Assembly: GCA_046073825.1 (NCBI GenBank) | Contig: JBJTMY010000041.1 | Span: 1-14,241, forward strand | DNA length: 14,241 bases | Reading direction: 5' to 3' | DNA from: CAINEC01 sp046073825 | GTDB taxonomy: Bacteria > Bacteroidota > Bacteroidia > AKYH767-A > OLB10 | Shown: in pieces, positions 1 through 7,636 of the stretch | How positions within the stretch are numbered: the stretch's first letter is position 1 | Layout of the letters: every line of letters begins with the position of its first letter | Position numbers and translations under genes: made by a program | The notes under the pieces: model-generated | The model's input: only the letters and a program-made list of their open reading frames with translations | Told to the model about the DNA's origin: nothing | Database searches by the model: none

Positions 1-447
1 TCAACAACTACTGTTATGGTTGCTCAATTTTTAGGATACCCTGCAGCACAAGGAACTGCCGTTTATCAAAATGCACTTATGACCAATCCTGATATGTCAA
101 AAGCAAAAGCAACCGCATACATCGATACGATTATGGGATACGTTAATCCACGAATTGTTACCTGCTTGAGTTTAACAACAGGTATTAATTATATGCAAAA
201 CCTTTCATCTAACGTTCGTGTAAGTCCAAATCCTGCTTCATCAACTTCAACAATTTATGCTGATGTTTTAGCAGGAGAAATAAGAACTGTTAAATTGTAT
301 GATATCTTAGGTAATTTAATTTTAAATGTTGATGCCATCAACAACAGACAATTCACGATTGATAGAAATAAATTAGATGCAGGAGTATATATTATTAAAA
401 CTACATTTGATAAAGGGGAAGCGACAGGTAAATTAATTTTTAACTAA
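1..447 (+). CDS. T9SS-secreted protein, C-terminal fragment with type A sorting domain (5' partial)
   Basis: The reading frame is open from base 1, so the gene starts outside the window; the ATG at 16 is an internal methionine. About the last 80 residues form a typical type IX secretion sorting domain: an SPNPASS start, a hydrophobic strand pattern, the KLYDILGN motif, then LDAGVYIIK and a short final strand ending in LIFN. In this family the domain directs export across the outer membrane and is removed or anchored at the surface. The 65 or so residues before it (with YPAAQG and DTIMGYVNPR) belong to a mature domain that I do not recognise, so the enzymatic or adhesive role is unknown. A strong terminator follows 16 bases after the stop, so this gene ends its transcription unit. 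The sorting domain is certain enough to indicate a Bacteroidota host. Confidence 0.88.
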   Translation, partial: STTTVMVAQFLGYPAAQGTAVYQNALMTNPDMSKAKATAYIDTIMGYVNPRIVTCLSLTTGINYMQNLSSNVRVSPNPASSTSTIYADVLAGEIRTVKLYDILGNLILNVDAINNRQFTIDRNKLDAGVYIIKTTFDKGEATGKLIFN

Positions 448-463
448 TCAATAAAACATTTAG

Positions 464-497
464 AAGAGCCGTTACTTAGTAGCGGCTCTTTTATTTT
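464..497 (+). terminator. Rho-independent terminator after the T9SS protein gene
   Basis: A 12-base stem (464-475 with 479-490, one G-T wobble) encloses a three-base loop TTA, with a GC-rich core AGAGCCG/CGGCTCT. It is followed by a T-rich tract. It lies 16 bases after the stop at 447 and about 17 bases before the next start, so it should separate the two genes. Confidence 0.88.
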
Positions 498-513
498 AAT
501 TAATTTATAACTC

Positions 514-1104
514 ATGAAATCAATAAAACTATTCTTCCTTCTTTCAAGCATTTTACTTTTTACAACTTCTTCTATTGCTCAGAAATTAATTTACAAAGTC
601 AAGGTTGATGGAAGAGATAGTGGTTCCTTAATCGCAGTAAAAAGTGGGAAGAAAAGCAATTATCAGTTTTCGTTACAATCCAAAATTAAAACAACCAAAA
701 TCATATCTATTGAAATAAATTACGAATTAAAATCGATATTTGAAAATGGAAAATTAAAATCGTCCAATTTAATTCAATATGTAAATGGAATTAAGCAAGT
801 GGAAAATTCTACTTCACAACAAGGCGACCATTATATTTTTAAAGATATTTCGGGCAATCAAAAAACAATTTCTGAAAATATCCTTACTGCTATACCAGAA
901 CTCTATTTTACGGAGCCAAAAAACAAAAACAAAATATGGTCTGATAATCAAGGAAACTTTTTACCTATTAAAAAAATCGGGGCCAATTATCAATTAATTA
1001 CAGGTGAAAATCAAAACAGTATTTATACGTATGAAAAAGGTGTTTGTAAAAAGGTAGAAACTACACAAGCCTTTTCGACGATTACCTTTGAATTAGTTCA
1101 ATAA
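514..1104 (+). CDS. small secreted protein, DUF6134-like
   Basis: This is a 196-residue protein with a clear Sec signal peptide: MKS-IK, a hydrophobic core at about residues 5-18, then SSIAQ, giving probable cleavage after Gln23 or Ala22. The mature part is rich in short beta strands, beginning LIYKVKVDGRDSGSL, and contains no recognised catalytic motif. The strand pattern (YxVxVxGxxxGSL, a following INYEL segment, then FENGKL) resembles the Bacteroidota family DUF6134, which has no known function. I judge that from memory of the family, not from a search. The start is chosen because the signal peptide begins right there. It sits directly after a terminator and 27 bases before the beta-barrel gene, so the two could be co-transcribed. 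It probably acts in the periplasm or at the surface. Confidence 0.72.
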   Translation: MKSIKLFFLLSSILLFTTSSIAQKLIYKVKVDGRDSGSLIAVKSGKKSNYQFSLQSKIKTTKIISIEINYELKSIFENGKLKSSNLIQYVNGIKQVENSTSQQGDHYIFKDISGNQKTISENILTAIPELYFTEPKNKNKIWSDNQGNFLPIKKIGANYQLITGENQNSIYTYEKGVCKKVETTQAFSTITFELVQ

Positions 1105-1119
1105 CTAATTTATTTTTTT

Positions 1120-1127
1120 CATTTTTG
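1120..1127 (+). promoter_or_regulatory. candidate Bacteroidota -7 element
   Basis: CATTTTTG matches five of the six fixed positions of the Bacteroidota -7 consensus TAnnTTTG and ends four bases before the ATG at 1132. No good -33 TTG is seen at the usual distance. If real, the transcript would start at or next to the ATG (leaderless). Confidence 0.35.
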
Positions 1128-1131
1128 TAGC

Positions 1132-1860
1132 ATGAAAAAGTCGGTTGTATTATTTGTTTTTTTTAGCTTGATAAAATTAAGCTTGCTCGGACAGATTAAT
1201 ACTACACAGTTTGGATTTTGTTACCGACCAATTTTTTCTAGTAGTTATTTCCGTACAGGACCAAAAGATTTTGAAAACAATAATATTTATTACACGCTAG
1301 CTCAGCATTCAGGCTATAGCACTGGAGTGCTTGTACGAAGAGGAATTACAAAAAAATTAACTTTTGAATCTGGAATCCTTTACGTGAAGCGTAACTACGA
1401 TTTAACCATTAAAGACACGAATGATATTTACAAAAGTGATTTTTCAATAATAGGTTATGAGATTCCGCTAAGTGCTTTGATTTATATTCAACTTGATCCA
1501 AAAATATGGATGAGTGCTTCAATGGGTGGTTCCATCGATATATTTCCTTCGGATATTTTCACCTATGAACCAACGTACATGCTTCAATTCTCTGCACGAA
1601 AAAGCAAGATCAATGCGGGGGTATTAGCTAATCTAGGATGGGAATATAGAAACGGAAAGAAAGGGACGTATTACTTTGGTGCAAGTTACCACCGCTCCAT
1701 ATCTACCATTTACGATACAATGGTAGAATATTACGAGCAAAGAGATTTTGGAAAACTTCCTGATTCGAAGGGTAAAACCACCTTGCAAGGAGACTATTTA
1801 ACATTTGACCTTCGATTTTATTTTCATGAAAATCCTGATAAAAAAACTAAAAAAAAGTAA
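1132..1860 (+). CDS. predicted outer-membrane beta-barrel protein (PorT-like fold)
   Basis: This 242-residue protein begins with a signal peptide (MKKSVVLFVFFSLIKLSLLGQ, probable cleavage near residue 20). The rest alternates polar and hydrophobic or aromatic residues in short strands, such as STGVLVRRGITKKLTFESGILYVKR, and closes with a strand ending DLRFYFHE before a lysine-rich tail. This is the usual layout of the small outer-membrane beta-barrel proteins (PorT-like or OmpA-barrel-like) that are abundant in Bacteroidota. No ligand or partner can be inferred. The stop codon TAA at 1858-1860 directly abuts the stop codon of the convergent gene at 1861. No separate terminator is visible between them. 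Confidence 0.72.
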   Translation: MKKSVVLFVFFSLIKLSLLGQINTTQFGFCYRPIFSSSYFRTGPKDFENNNIYYTLAQHSGYSTGVLVRRGITKKLTFESGILYVKRNYDLTIKDTNDIYKSDFSIIGYEIPLSALIYIQLDPKIWMSASMGGSIDIFPSDIFTYEPTYMLQFSARKSKINAGVLANLGWEYRNGKKGTYYFGASYHRSISTIYDTMVEYYEQRDFGKLPDSKGKTTLQGDYLTFDLRFYFHENPDKKTKKK

Positions 1861-2781
1861 CTAAAAATAAATTAATTCTCCGCTTACCTTTCCATTATTT
1901 TTTAATTTTATTGCAGGCAGCGGTACTTTTATAAATCCAAATACTTCTTTTATAAAGTTAATTGATTTCCGTTTGGAATTAATTTTTGTTAAATCAATAT
2001 CAGGAGACAGCACAAAAGCATGTTCTCTTACAAATTGCGGTACTTCTTTTCCGTTATAAGTGCTTTTATTTACACGAGCACCAGTCATACCGGAAGCAGT
2101 ATAACCCAGCGCCAAATTCAACCAAGCAGGAATTTTTTTGTTTTGAAACAACAATCCTTTTATATTGAACGAAATCCAATAGGTTTGACCGTTATAATCT
2201 TTAAATAACCTTTGTAAATCATTCTCTCCTAACAAACCTGGATTGTACATTGGAAAGTCTGTTGGATGATAAGACATTTTGAATTTTACTAATTGGTCCT
2301 TCCATCCCACCTGTTGTGCATAGTATAATCCGGCACCAAAAGTATTTGCTAAAAAATCACCAGAAGAGAATCCCCACTGACTACTAAATCCATCAAACAT
2401 TTCAATCGTAAACTGAAATCCAAATCCGGTTAAAGCCCCAAAAAATGCAGCCTTATTATTGGAATAACCTGCATAACGATAGAGCTCCCCTGTCCATTTT
2501 GAAAGGTAATAAGCAGTACCGACATGCCCCAATTTATCTTGCTTTTGCCATTCTGCGTTATCATTAAAAAAATGAAACGACGATTGTGGGTAATCTTTAT
2601 ACCAAAGCTGATATAAACCTGTCATACCTGCAGCATAAGCGGTCGAGCCTGAAGCCCAAACGATGGCCTTTCTCTGCTTGTAATTTATTGAATCAGATTG
2701 TGCAAGCCCATGTGTAATATAAAATGAAAGCACCATACAAAGTATGATGCTTTTCAAATTTATTACTTTTCGTATATACAT
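1861..2781 (-). CDS. DUF2279 family envelope protein (YfiM-like)
   Basis: With the start at 2781 the protein has 306 residues and an N-terminal signal peptide (hydrophobic residues about 12-24, ending THGLAQ). A start at 2904 would give a 41-residue extension overlapping the preceding phosphomutase gene that does not look like a leader, so 2781 is preferred; it lies five bases after the phosphomutase stop. Residues 82-86 (DKLGH) followed by a Tyr/Ser-containing helix, and residues 130-139 (DGFSSQWGFS) followed by GDFLAN, are the signature of DUF2279, a family of predicted periplasmic or membrane-associated proteins of unknown function. The C-terminal half (TYWISFNIKGLLF, LALGYTASG) is beta-rich. 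It is the last gene of a probable five-gene minus-strand operon. Confidence 0.75.
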   Translation of the reverse strand: MYIRKVINLKSIILCMVLSFYITHGLAQSDSINYKQRKAIVWASGSTAYAAGMTGLYQLWYKDYPQSSFHFFNDNAEWQKQDKLGHVGTAYYLSKWTGELYRYAGYSNNKAAFFGALTGFGFQFTIEMFDGFSSQWGFSSGDFLANTFGAGLYYAQQVGWKDQLVKFKMSYHPTDFPMYNPGLLGENDLQRLFKDYNGQTYWISFNIKGLLFQNKKIPAWLNLALGYTASGMTGARVNKSTYNGKEVPQFVREHAFVLSPDIDLTKINSKRKSINFIKEVFGFIKVPLPAIKLKNNGKVSGELIYF

Positions 2782-2786
2782 TCTGG

Positions 2787-4193
2787 TTAGCCTAACAACG
2801 TTGCTTTTGCTGCATTTAAAATTGCGAATGCAGCCTCTCTCGAATTGGATTCTGCATACGTACGTAAAACAGGTTCTGTACCAGATGCACGAATCATTAA
2901 CCAATCTCCATTCTCAAAGAAATATTTAAATCCATCTAAATCTTCGGTTCTCACAATTTTGTATTCACCAAATGCAGAATAATAATTGGATAAGCAATTT
3001 TTTAAAATCGATTGTTTAAGTTCTTCTTTCAAATGCAAATCGTTTCGCTCAAAAGAAAATGGCCCTACAATTTCATACACTTCGTTTATTAAATCGTTTA
3101 ATGTCTTACCACTTTTCGCCATAAACTCCCATAAGGTTAATCCCATCCATATACCATCACGTTCAGGGATATGTCCTTTTATAGCAATACCACCTGACTC
3201 TTCTCCACCTAATAATACATCTTCCTTCGTCATAATTTCTGCTATGTACTTAAATCCGATTTTCACGGTTTCCATTTCAATACCATAATGTGCGCAAAGC
3301 TTTGCCACTTTCGGTGTAGTTGAAAAAGCAGTAACTACTTTGCCTCTCATTCCTTTGTATTTGTACAGATAATGGATCAACAATAATATGATATGATGTG
3401 AATCAACGAAATTCCCTTGTGAATCATAAAATCCAATGCGGTCTGCATCACCATCAGTTACTAATCCAGAGTCAATGTTTTTAGCATTTTTAATAAGCTC
3501 TGAAAACTCTGTAAGATTTTTATGTATGGGTTCTGGAGCTTGACCCATGAAAGAGGGATTGTATTCACAATGCAACTTTGTAATAGCAGGCAACATTCGC
3601 TTTATCACATTTTGGCCCGCACCATACATAGCGTCATAGGCCAAATTCAATCCGCTATTTTTAATCAAATTCAAATCAAAATTAGCCTCTACGTGGTCAC
3701 AGTACATCGTTTCTAAATCAATGTAAGACAAGAATCCATCTGAATGGATTTTCTCCAAGTCAATGCTTGCATAATCAACTGAGCAACGGTCTGGAATTAC
3801 ATCTTCTATTTCAGCAACATGCTTCGGTAATAATGGTCCACCAAACGAACCTTTCAATTTAAAACCATTATATGCAGGTGGATTATGACTCGCTGTAATT
3901 ATGATACCGAGATCTTTATTTTGTTTAACTGTTCCAAGAGAAACCATGGGTGTTGAAACAAATCCTTTAGCCATTGTTACACGAACACCCTTCGCGCACA
4001 TTACTTTAGCAATGGTCTGACAGAATAATTCGCCTGCAAAACGACAATCATGGCCCAATATTATTCCCGGATTATTTTTATGATTCAACAACCAAATTGC
4101 CGTTCCTTCGGCTACTCTGGCAACATTTTCAACAGTGAAATCATCTGCGATTATTGCTCTCCATCCATCTGTTCCAAATTTAATCTTCGACAT
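2787..4193 (-). CDS. phosphoglucomutase/phosphomannomutase family phosphohexomutase
   Basis: This 468-residue cytoplasmic enzyme has the full four-domain alpha-D-phosphohexomutase layout. It moves a phosphate between C1 and C6 of a hexose through a phosphoserine. Visible motifs are the N-terminal FGTDGWR (residues 6-12), the phosphoserine loop TASHNP (100-105, Ser102), the metal-binding loop DGDADR (247-252), the sugar-binding loop GEESGG (330-335) and the phosphate-binding loop RASGTEP (435-441). All key residues are present. The sequence does not look like GlmM, whose start usually reads GTDGIRG or similar, so glucose-1-phosphate or mannose-1-phosphate are the likelier substrates, but this cannot be settled by reading. 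It lies 12 bases after the secreted unknown gene and 5 bases before the DUF2279 gene, inside the probable operon. The start is fixed by the conserved N-terminus. Confidence 0.93.
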   Translation of the reverse strand: MSKIKFGTDGWRAIIADDFTVENVARVAEGTAIWLLNHKNNPGIILGHDCRFAGELFCQTIAKVMCAKGVRVTMAKGFVSTPMVSLGTVKQNKDLGIIITASHNPPAYNGFKLKGSFGGPLLPKHVAEIEDVIPDRCSVDYASIDLEKIHSDGFLSYIDLETMYCDHVEANFDLNLIKNSGLNLAYDAMYGAGQNVIKRMLPAITKLHCEYNPSFMGQAPEPIHKNLTEFSELIKNAKNIDSGLVTDGDADRIGFYDSQGNFVDSHHIILLLIHYLYKYKGMRGKVVTAFSTTPKVAKLCAHYGIEMETVKIGFKYIAEIMTKEDVLLGGEESGGIAIKGHIPERDGIWMGLTLWEFMAKSGKTLNDLINEVYEIVGPFSFERNDLHLKEELKQSILKNCLSNYYSAFGEYKIVRTEDLDGFKYFFENGDWLMIRASGTEPVLRTYAESNSREAAFAILNAAKATLLG

Positions 4194-4205
4194 GCTTTTA
4201 TTTTT

Positions 4206-5303
4206 TTAATAAAGTTTAACAAAATTTATTAAGTTGTTCCATTTATGTGTAAACAACCCTTTTTGATATTTAATTGACTTTTCGATAGGAATAGCTTCTG
4301 AATTAATTTTAGTTACACTATATAAAAAATTCTTCTGCTGAATGAAATCTAGCCATTCTAAATCATTTACTTTAAAATCCCAATTTACTAAATTGTCCAT
4401 CCAAATAGTATCAATAACAGAACTATCTATATCAACCGACATCCAAAGCGGTGTTGAGTTGATTATTGTCCCCTTTTTCTTCCACACTTCAGCAAAAGAA
4501 ACGGAGGCAATTTTCCACGTTCCATTTTGTAAAATCGATTCTGCATTTTTACCTGATAAGTTATACAACACTTCTAAATTCTGATGAAAATATTCTGTTA
4601 ATGAATAGATAAAATCGTTAGAGAATTTTGCTTTGGACCCAACCATTTTATCAGATGCAGAAACAGTCCATTCTACATATTTAGATTCCAACGAATCATC
4701 CGACCATTGATTCGCATTAAATTTATTATTCCCAATAAATTGTTCTTTGAGTAATTTAGATTCAGATGCATTATCAACCACTTTATTTCCAAATTGCAAC
4801 AGTTGATAATTGTAATTTTTTCGACTTAGGTAATTATTCAAATTTAAAAAACAATCACCATTCGCATTAATCATTGGTGAGGCCGTTGCGAATTTGTTTT
4901 TCAACGGCTCATAATCAACATAACCAAACAAAACTGCTTCACCGTTAGGTAACTTGCTTGAAAAAAGGAATCCCTTTGTCTCACTTGTTAGTTTTTTCTT
5001 TTCATTATTCCAGACTTCATAAATAAATACAAGTTGTTGGTCTATAAAATTTAGTGCAGAGGATTTTTCAATTTCTTTTAAAGCAGCATAAGAAATGGCT
5101 ACTTCTTTTTTAGGAGAATCCCACAATTGAACATATCCATCTTTAATGGCCTCATACGTTGTTTTGGTTATTTCACGCACGATATTAACTCCTAAAGTAT
5201 CTTCTTGTTCCTCCGATCTTACTCGAATTATCACTGCTTGTTGTGCCCAACTTATATTAGTCAACAATAAAAAAAGGGAAAACATGCAAGGTTTTAATTT
5301 CAT
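4206..5303 (-). CDS. secreted protein of unknown function
   Basis: I do not recognise this protein. Starting at 5303 it has 365 residues and a good signal peptide (MKLKPCMFSLFLLLTNISWAQ, cleavage near residue 21). A start at 5342 would add 13 charged residues and overlap the paaY-like gene, whereas 5303 lies one base after that gene's stop. The mature chain is rich in Asn, Lys, Trp and Tyr. An N-terminal segment reads YVQLWDSPKKEVAISYAAL, followed by strands such as FIYEVWNNEKKKLTSETKGFLFSS and LFGYVDYEPL. A later part carries SFAEVWKKKG and a Trp-rich region near residue 300 (WMDNLVNWDF, LEWLDF). No catalytic motif, lipobox, transmembrane segment or sorting domain is visible, so it is most likely periplasmic. 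It sits in the middle of the five-gene operon, between paaY-like and phosphomutase genes. Confidence 0.75.
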   Translation of the reverse strand: MKLKPCMFSLFLLLTNISWAQQAVIIRVRSEEQEDTLGVNIVREITKTTYEAIKDGYVQLWDSPKKEVAISYAALKEIEKSSALNFIDQQLVFIYEVWNNEKKKLTSETKGFLFSSKLPNGEAVLFGYVDYEPLKNKFATASPMINANGDCFLNLNNYLSRKNYNYQLLQFGNKVVDNASESKLLKEQFIGNNKFNANQWSDDSLESKYVEWTVSASDKMVGSKAKFSNDFIYSLTEYFHQNLEVLYNLSGKNAESILQNGTWKIASVSFAEVWKKKGTIINSTPLWMSVDIDSSVIDTIWMDNLVNWDFKVNDLEWLDFIQQKNFLYSVTKINSEAIPIEKSIKYQKGLFTHKWNNLINFVKLY

Positions 5304-5304
5304 T

Positions 5305-5904
5305 TTAATTTTCCTTTGTTTTATTCCAAGTTTTATAAACATCTTGTTGACGAGGGCGATTATTTGGAACCTCTCTTAAAGGTTCGCACTCTTTCAGTGT
5401 AGCATGCAATTCAGAGGGCAATTGCTGATACAAAGCAGTTCCTTTTGTTTTCCAATCAATCATTTCATCCGTCATTTGCTTTACAATCTTAGCTGGATTT
5501 CCAACGGCGATACTACGCTCAGGAATAGACATTCCCTCCGGCACAAAACATAACGCACCGACAATCGAATTTTTATTTACAACTACCCTATCCATCACCA
5601 CTGCATTCATCCCTATCAAAACATTTTCTCCAATTTCAGCACCATGAATAATTGCACCATGTCCAATATGTGCACCTTTGCGTAAAATCAACTCTTGACC
5701 AGGAAACATGTGTAATGTACAGTTCTCTTGAACATTACAACCATCTTCAATCAAAATAGCCCCCCAATCACCACGTAAGGCAGCGCCAGGAGCAATGTAA
5801 ACATCTTTCCCGATAATCACATTTCCTGTTACTACCGCTAATGGATGTACGAAAGAAGACTCATGTACAACAGGGATATATCCGTTGAATTCATAAATTG
5901 CCAT
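5305..5904 (-). CDS. paaY: PaaY-like hexapeptide-repeat protein (gamma-carbonic-anhydrase fold)
   Basis: This 199-residue protein consists of left-handed beta-helix hexapeptide repeats over about residues 15-140 (for example VVTGNVIIGKDVYIAPGA). The three histidines that bind metal in this fold are in place: His65, His82 and His87. It resembles E. coli PaaY along its whole length, including PVV-E-SFVHP at the start, GMNAVVMD at 98-105, and the C-terminal stretch WKTKGT followed by EPLREV. PaaY is associated with the phenylacetyl-CoA pathway and has been reported as a thioesterase acting on ring-hydroxylated CoA esters. Related proteins are gamma-type carbonic anhydrases. No other paa genes are in the window. 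It starts two bases after the acyl-CoA carboxylase stop, which supports a role in CoA-ester metabolism. The family assignment is firm; the exact substrate is inference. Confidence 0.85.
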   Translation of the reverse strand: MAIYEFNGYIPVVHESSFVHPLAVVTGNVIIGKDVYIAPGAALRGDWGAILIEDGCNVQENCTLHMFPGQELILRKGAHIGHGAIIHGAEIGENVLIGMNAVVMDRVVVNKNSIVGALCFVPEGMSIPERSIAVGNPAKIVKQMTDEMIDWKTKGTALYQQLPSELHATLKECEPLREVPNNRPRQQDVYKTWNKTKEN

Positions 5905-5906
5905 AA

Positions 5907-7541
5907 CTATGTTTGTATTACACCTACATTATACGGTTTTTCCATTGGCGCATGATTCGCCATTTCAATTCCCATGGAGATCCACTTACGAGTATCTAAT
6001 GGATCAATAATAGCATCCACCCATAAGCGAGAAGCGGCATAGTAAGGTGAAGTTTGTTCATTGTAGCGATCTGTAATTGTTTTTAAAAGTGTTTTTTCTT
6101 CCTCTTCGGACACCTCTTTTCCTTGAGCTTTCATTGTGGATGTTTGAATTTGCAAAAGTGTTTTTGCGGCAGAGGCACCACTCATCACGGCAAGTTGTGA
6201 ATTTGGCCATGAAACAATTAATCGTGGGTCATACGCTTTTCCACACATCGCGTAATTGCCAGCGCCGTATGAATTACCAGCAATAATCGTAAACTTAGGA
6301 ACAACAGAATTCGACATCGCATTCACCATCTTAGCCCCATCTTTAATAATTCCCCCATGCTCACTTCGAGAGCCCACCATAAACCCCGTTACATCTTGAA
6401 TAAACACCAATGGTATTTTACGTTGATTGCAATTCATAATAAAACGCGCAGCTTTATCAGCACTATCGCTGTAAATCACTCCGCCAAACTGCATTTCACC
6501 TTTTTTACTCTTTACTACCTTGCGCTGATTGGCAACAATACCTACTGCCCAACCGTCAATACGTGCATAGCCACATAAAATCGACTGCCCATATTTTTCT
6601 TTGTATTCATCAAATTCACTATTGTCAACCAAGCGAGCAATCACTTCACGCATTTCGAATTGCTTATCGCGTGTGTCTGGTATTATGCCATATATTTCTT
6701 TTTCATTCTTTGCAGGAAGTACAGCAGGCTTTCTGTCAAAACCTGCATCAGGCAACTTCCCTAATTTATCCATTACACGTCGGATATAATCTAGGCATGC
6801 TTGATCATTGGGAAATTTATTATCAGTTACGCCTGAAATTTCACATTGTGTGGTAGCGCCACCCAAAGTTTCATTATCAACATCTTCCCCAATCGCTGAC
6901 TTTACCAGATAAGATCCTGCTAAAAAAACGGAACCTGTTTTATCTACAATCATTGCCTCATCGCTCATAATAGGTAAATACGCACCTCCCGCAACACAGG
7001 AGCCCATAATAGCAGCAATTTGTATAATTCCCATACTACTCATTACAGCATTGTTTCTAAAAATACGACCGAAGTGTTCTTTATCAGGAAATATTTCATC
7101 CTGCATTGGTAAATAAACACCGGCACTATCTACAAGATAGATAATCGGCAATTTGTTTTCGATAGAAATTTCCTGAGCCCGTAAATTCTTTTTTGCCGTC
7201 ATCGGAAACCAAGCCCCTGCTTTAACGGTTGCATCGTTTGCAACTACAATGCATTGCCGTCCTGATACATATCCGATAACCACTACAACACCAGCAGAAG
7301 GACATCCACCTTGTTCGGTGTACATTCCATCTGCTGCGAATGCGCCTATTTCAATTTGGGGCTGTTCTTTATCCAACAAATAACTGATACGTTCACGAGC
7401 CAACAGCTTACCCTTTTCATGTTGCTTAGCTGCATTTTTTTTTCCTCCACCTTCTGCTACTTTAGCAAGACGTTGCTTCAGATTACTTAAAAGTGTTTTA
7501 TTAAAATCTTCGTTTCTATTGAATTCTATATTTTCAGCCAT
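5907..7541 (-). CDS. acyl-CoA carboxylase beta (carboxyltransferase) subunit, methylcrotonyl-CoA carboxylase-like
   Basis: This 544-residue protein is the carboxyltransferase half of a biotin-dependent acyl-CoA carboxylase, which transfers carboxyl from carboxybiotin to an acyl-CoA in the cytoplasm. The N-terminal half carries the CoA-binding crotonase-like domain with LVDSAGVYLPMQ (136-147), the HFGRIFRN segment (156-163) and the oxyanion-hole loop GGAY (185-188). The C-terminal half has TGFMVG (385-390) and SYGAGNYAMCGKAY (424-437), then NEQTSPYYAASRLW and IIDPLDTR. The pattern follows the methylcrotonyl-CoA carboxylase beta subunit of leucine breakdown more closely than propionyl-CoA carboxylase, in particular FPDKEHFGR and MREVIARLVD. 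The biotin carboxylase/biotin carrier partner is not in this window and must be encoded elsewhere. It is the first gene of the probable five-gene operon, with a good promoter 28 bases upstream. Confidence 0.92.
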   Translation of the reverse strand: MAENIEFNRNEDFNKTLLSNLKQRLAKVAEGGGKKNAAKQHEKGKLLARERISYLLDKEQPQIEIGAFAADGMYTEQGGCPSAGVVVVIGYVSGRQCIVVANDATVKAGAWFPMTAKKNLRAQEISIENKLPIIYLVDSAGVYLPMQDEIFPDKEHFGRIFRNNAVMSSMGIIQIAAIMGSCVAGGAYLPIMSDEAMIVDKTGSVFLAGSYLVKSAIGEDVDNETLGGATTQCEISGVTDNKFPNDQACLDYIRRVMDKLGKLPDAGFDRKPAVLPAKNEKEIYGIIPDTRDKQFEMREVIARLVDNSEFDEYKEKYGQSILCGYARIDGWAVGIVANQRKVVKSKKGEMQFGGVIYSDSADKAARFIMNCNQRKIPLVFIQDVTGFMVGSRSEHGGIIKDGAKMVNAMSNSVVPKFTIIAGNSYGAGNYAMCGKAYDPRLIVSWPNSQLAVMSGASAAKTLLQIQTSTMKAQGKEVSEEEEKTLLKTITDRYNEQTSPYYAASRLWVDAIIDPLDTRKWISMGIEMANHAPMEKPYNVGVIQT

Positions 7542-7568
7542 TGCTAGTCACTTTGCATTATACGCTCG

Positions 7569-7600
7569 CAAAGATAATTCTTAAACGAGTATCAAAGCAA
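7569..7600 (-). promoter_or_regulatory. Bacteroidota-type promoter for the five-gene minus-strand operon
   Basis: Read on the minus strand, TATCTTTG (7576 to 7569) is a perfect match to the -7 element TAnnTTTG. A TTG (7600 to 7598) lies 21 bases upstream as a -33 element. The start codon at 7541 is 27 bases further on, leaving a short leader of about 20 bases. Confidence 0.7.
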
Positions 7601-7636
7601 TCGTTATTCTCAATTAATTAACAGTCACAAAAAGGA

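Noticed and set aside
2782..2904. N-terminal extension of the DUF2279 gene to 2904
   Set aside because: It overlaps the phosphomutase gene by 118 bases, has no family resemblance, and would place the signal peptide 40 residues inside the protein.
6563..6856. Plus-strand open frame of 97 codons inside the acyl-CoA carboxylase gene
   Set aside because: It lies entirely antisense to a well-conserved gene and its translation resembles no protein family; it is a shadow frame, like the other short antisense frames in the window.
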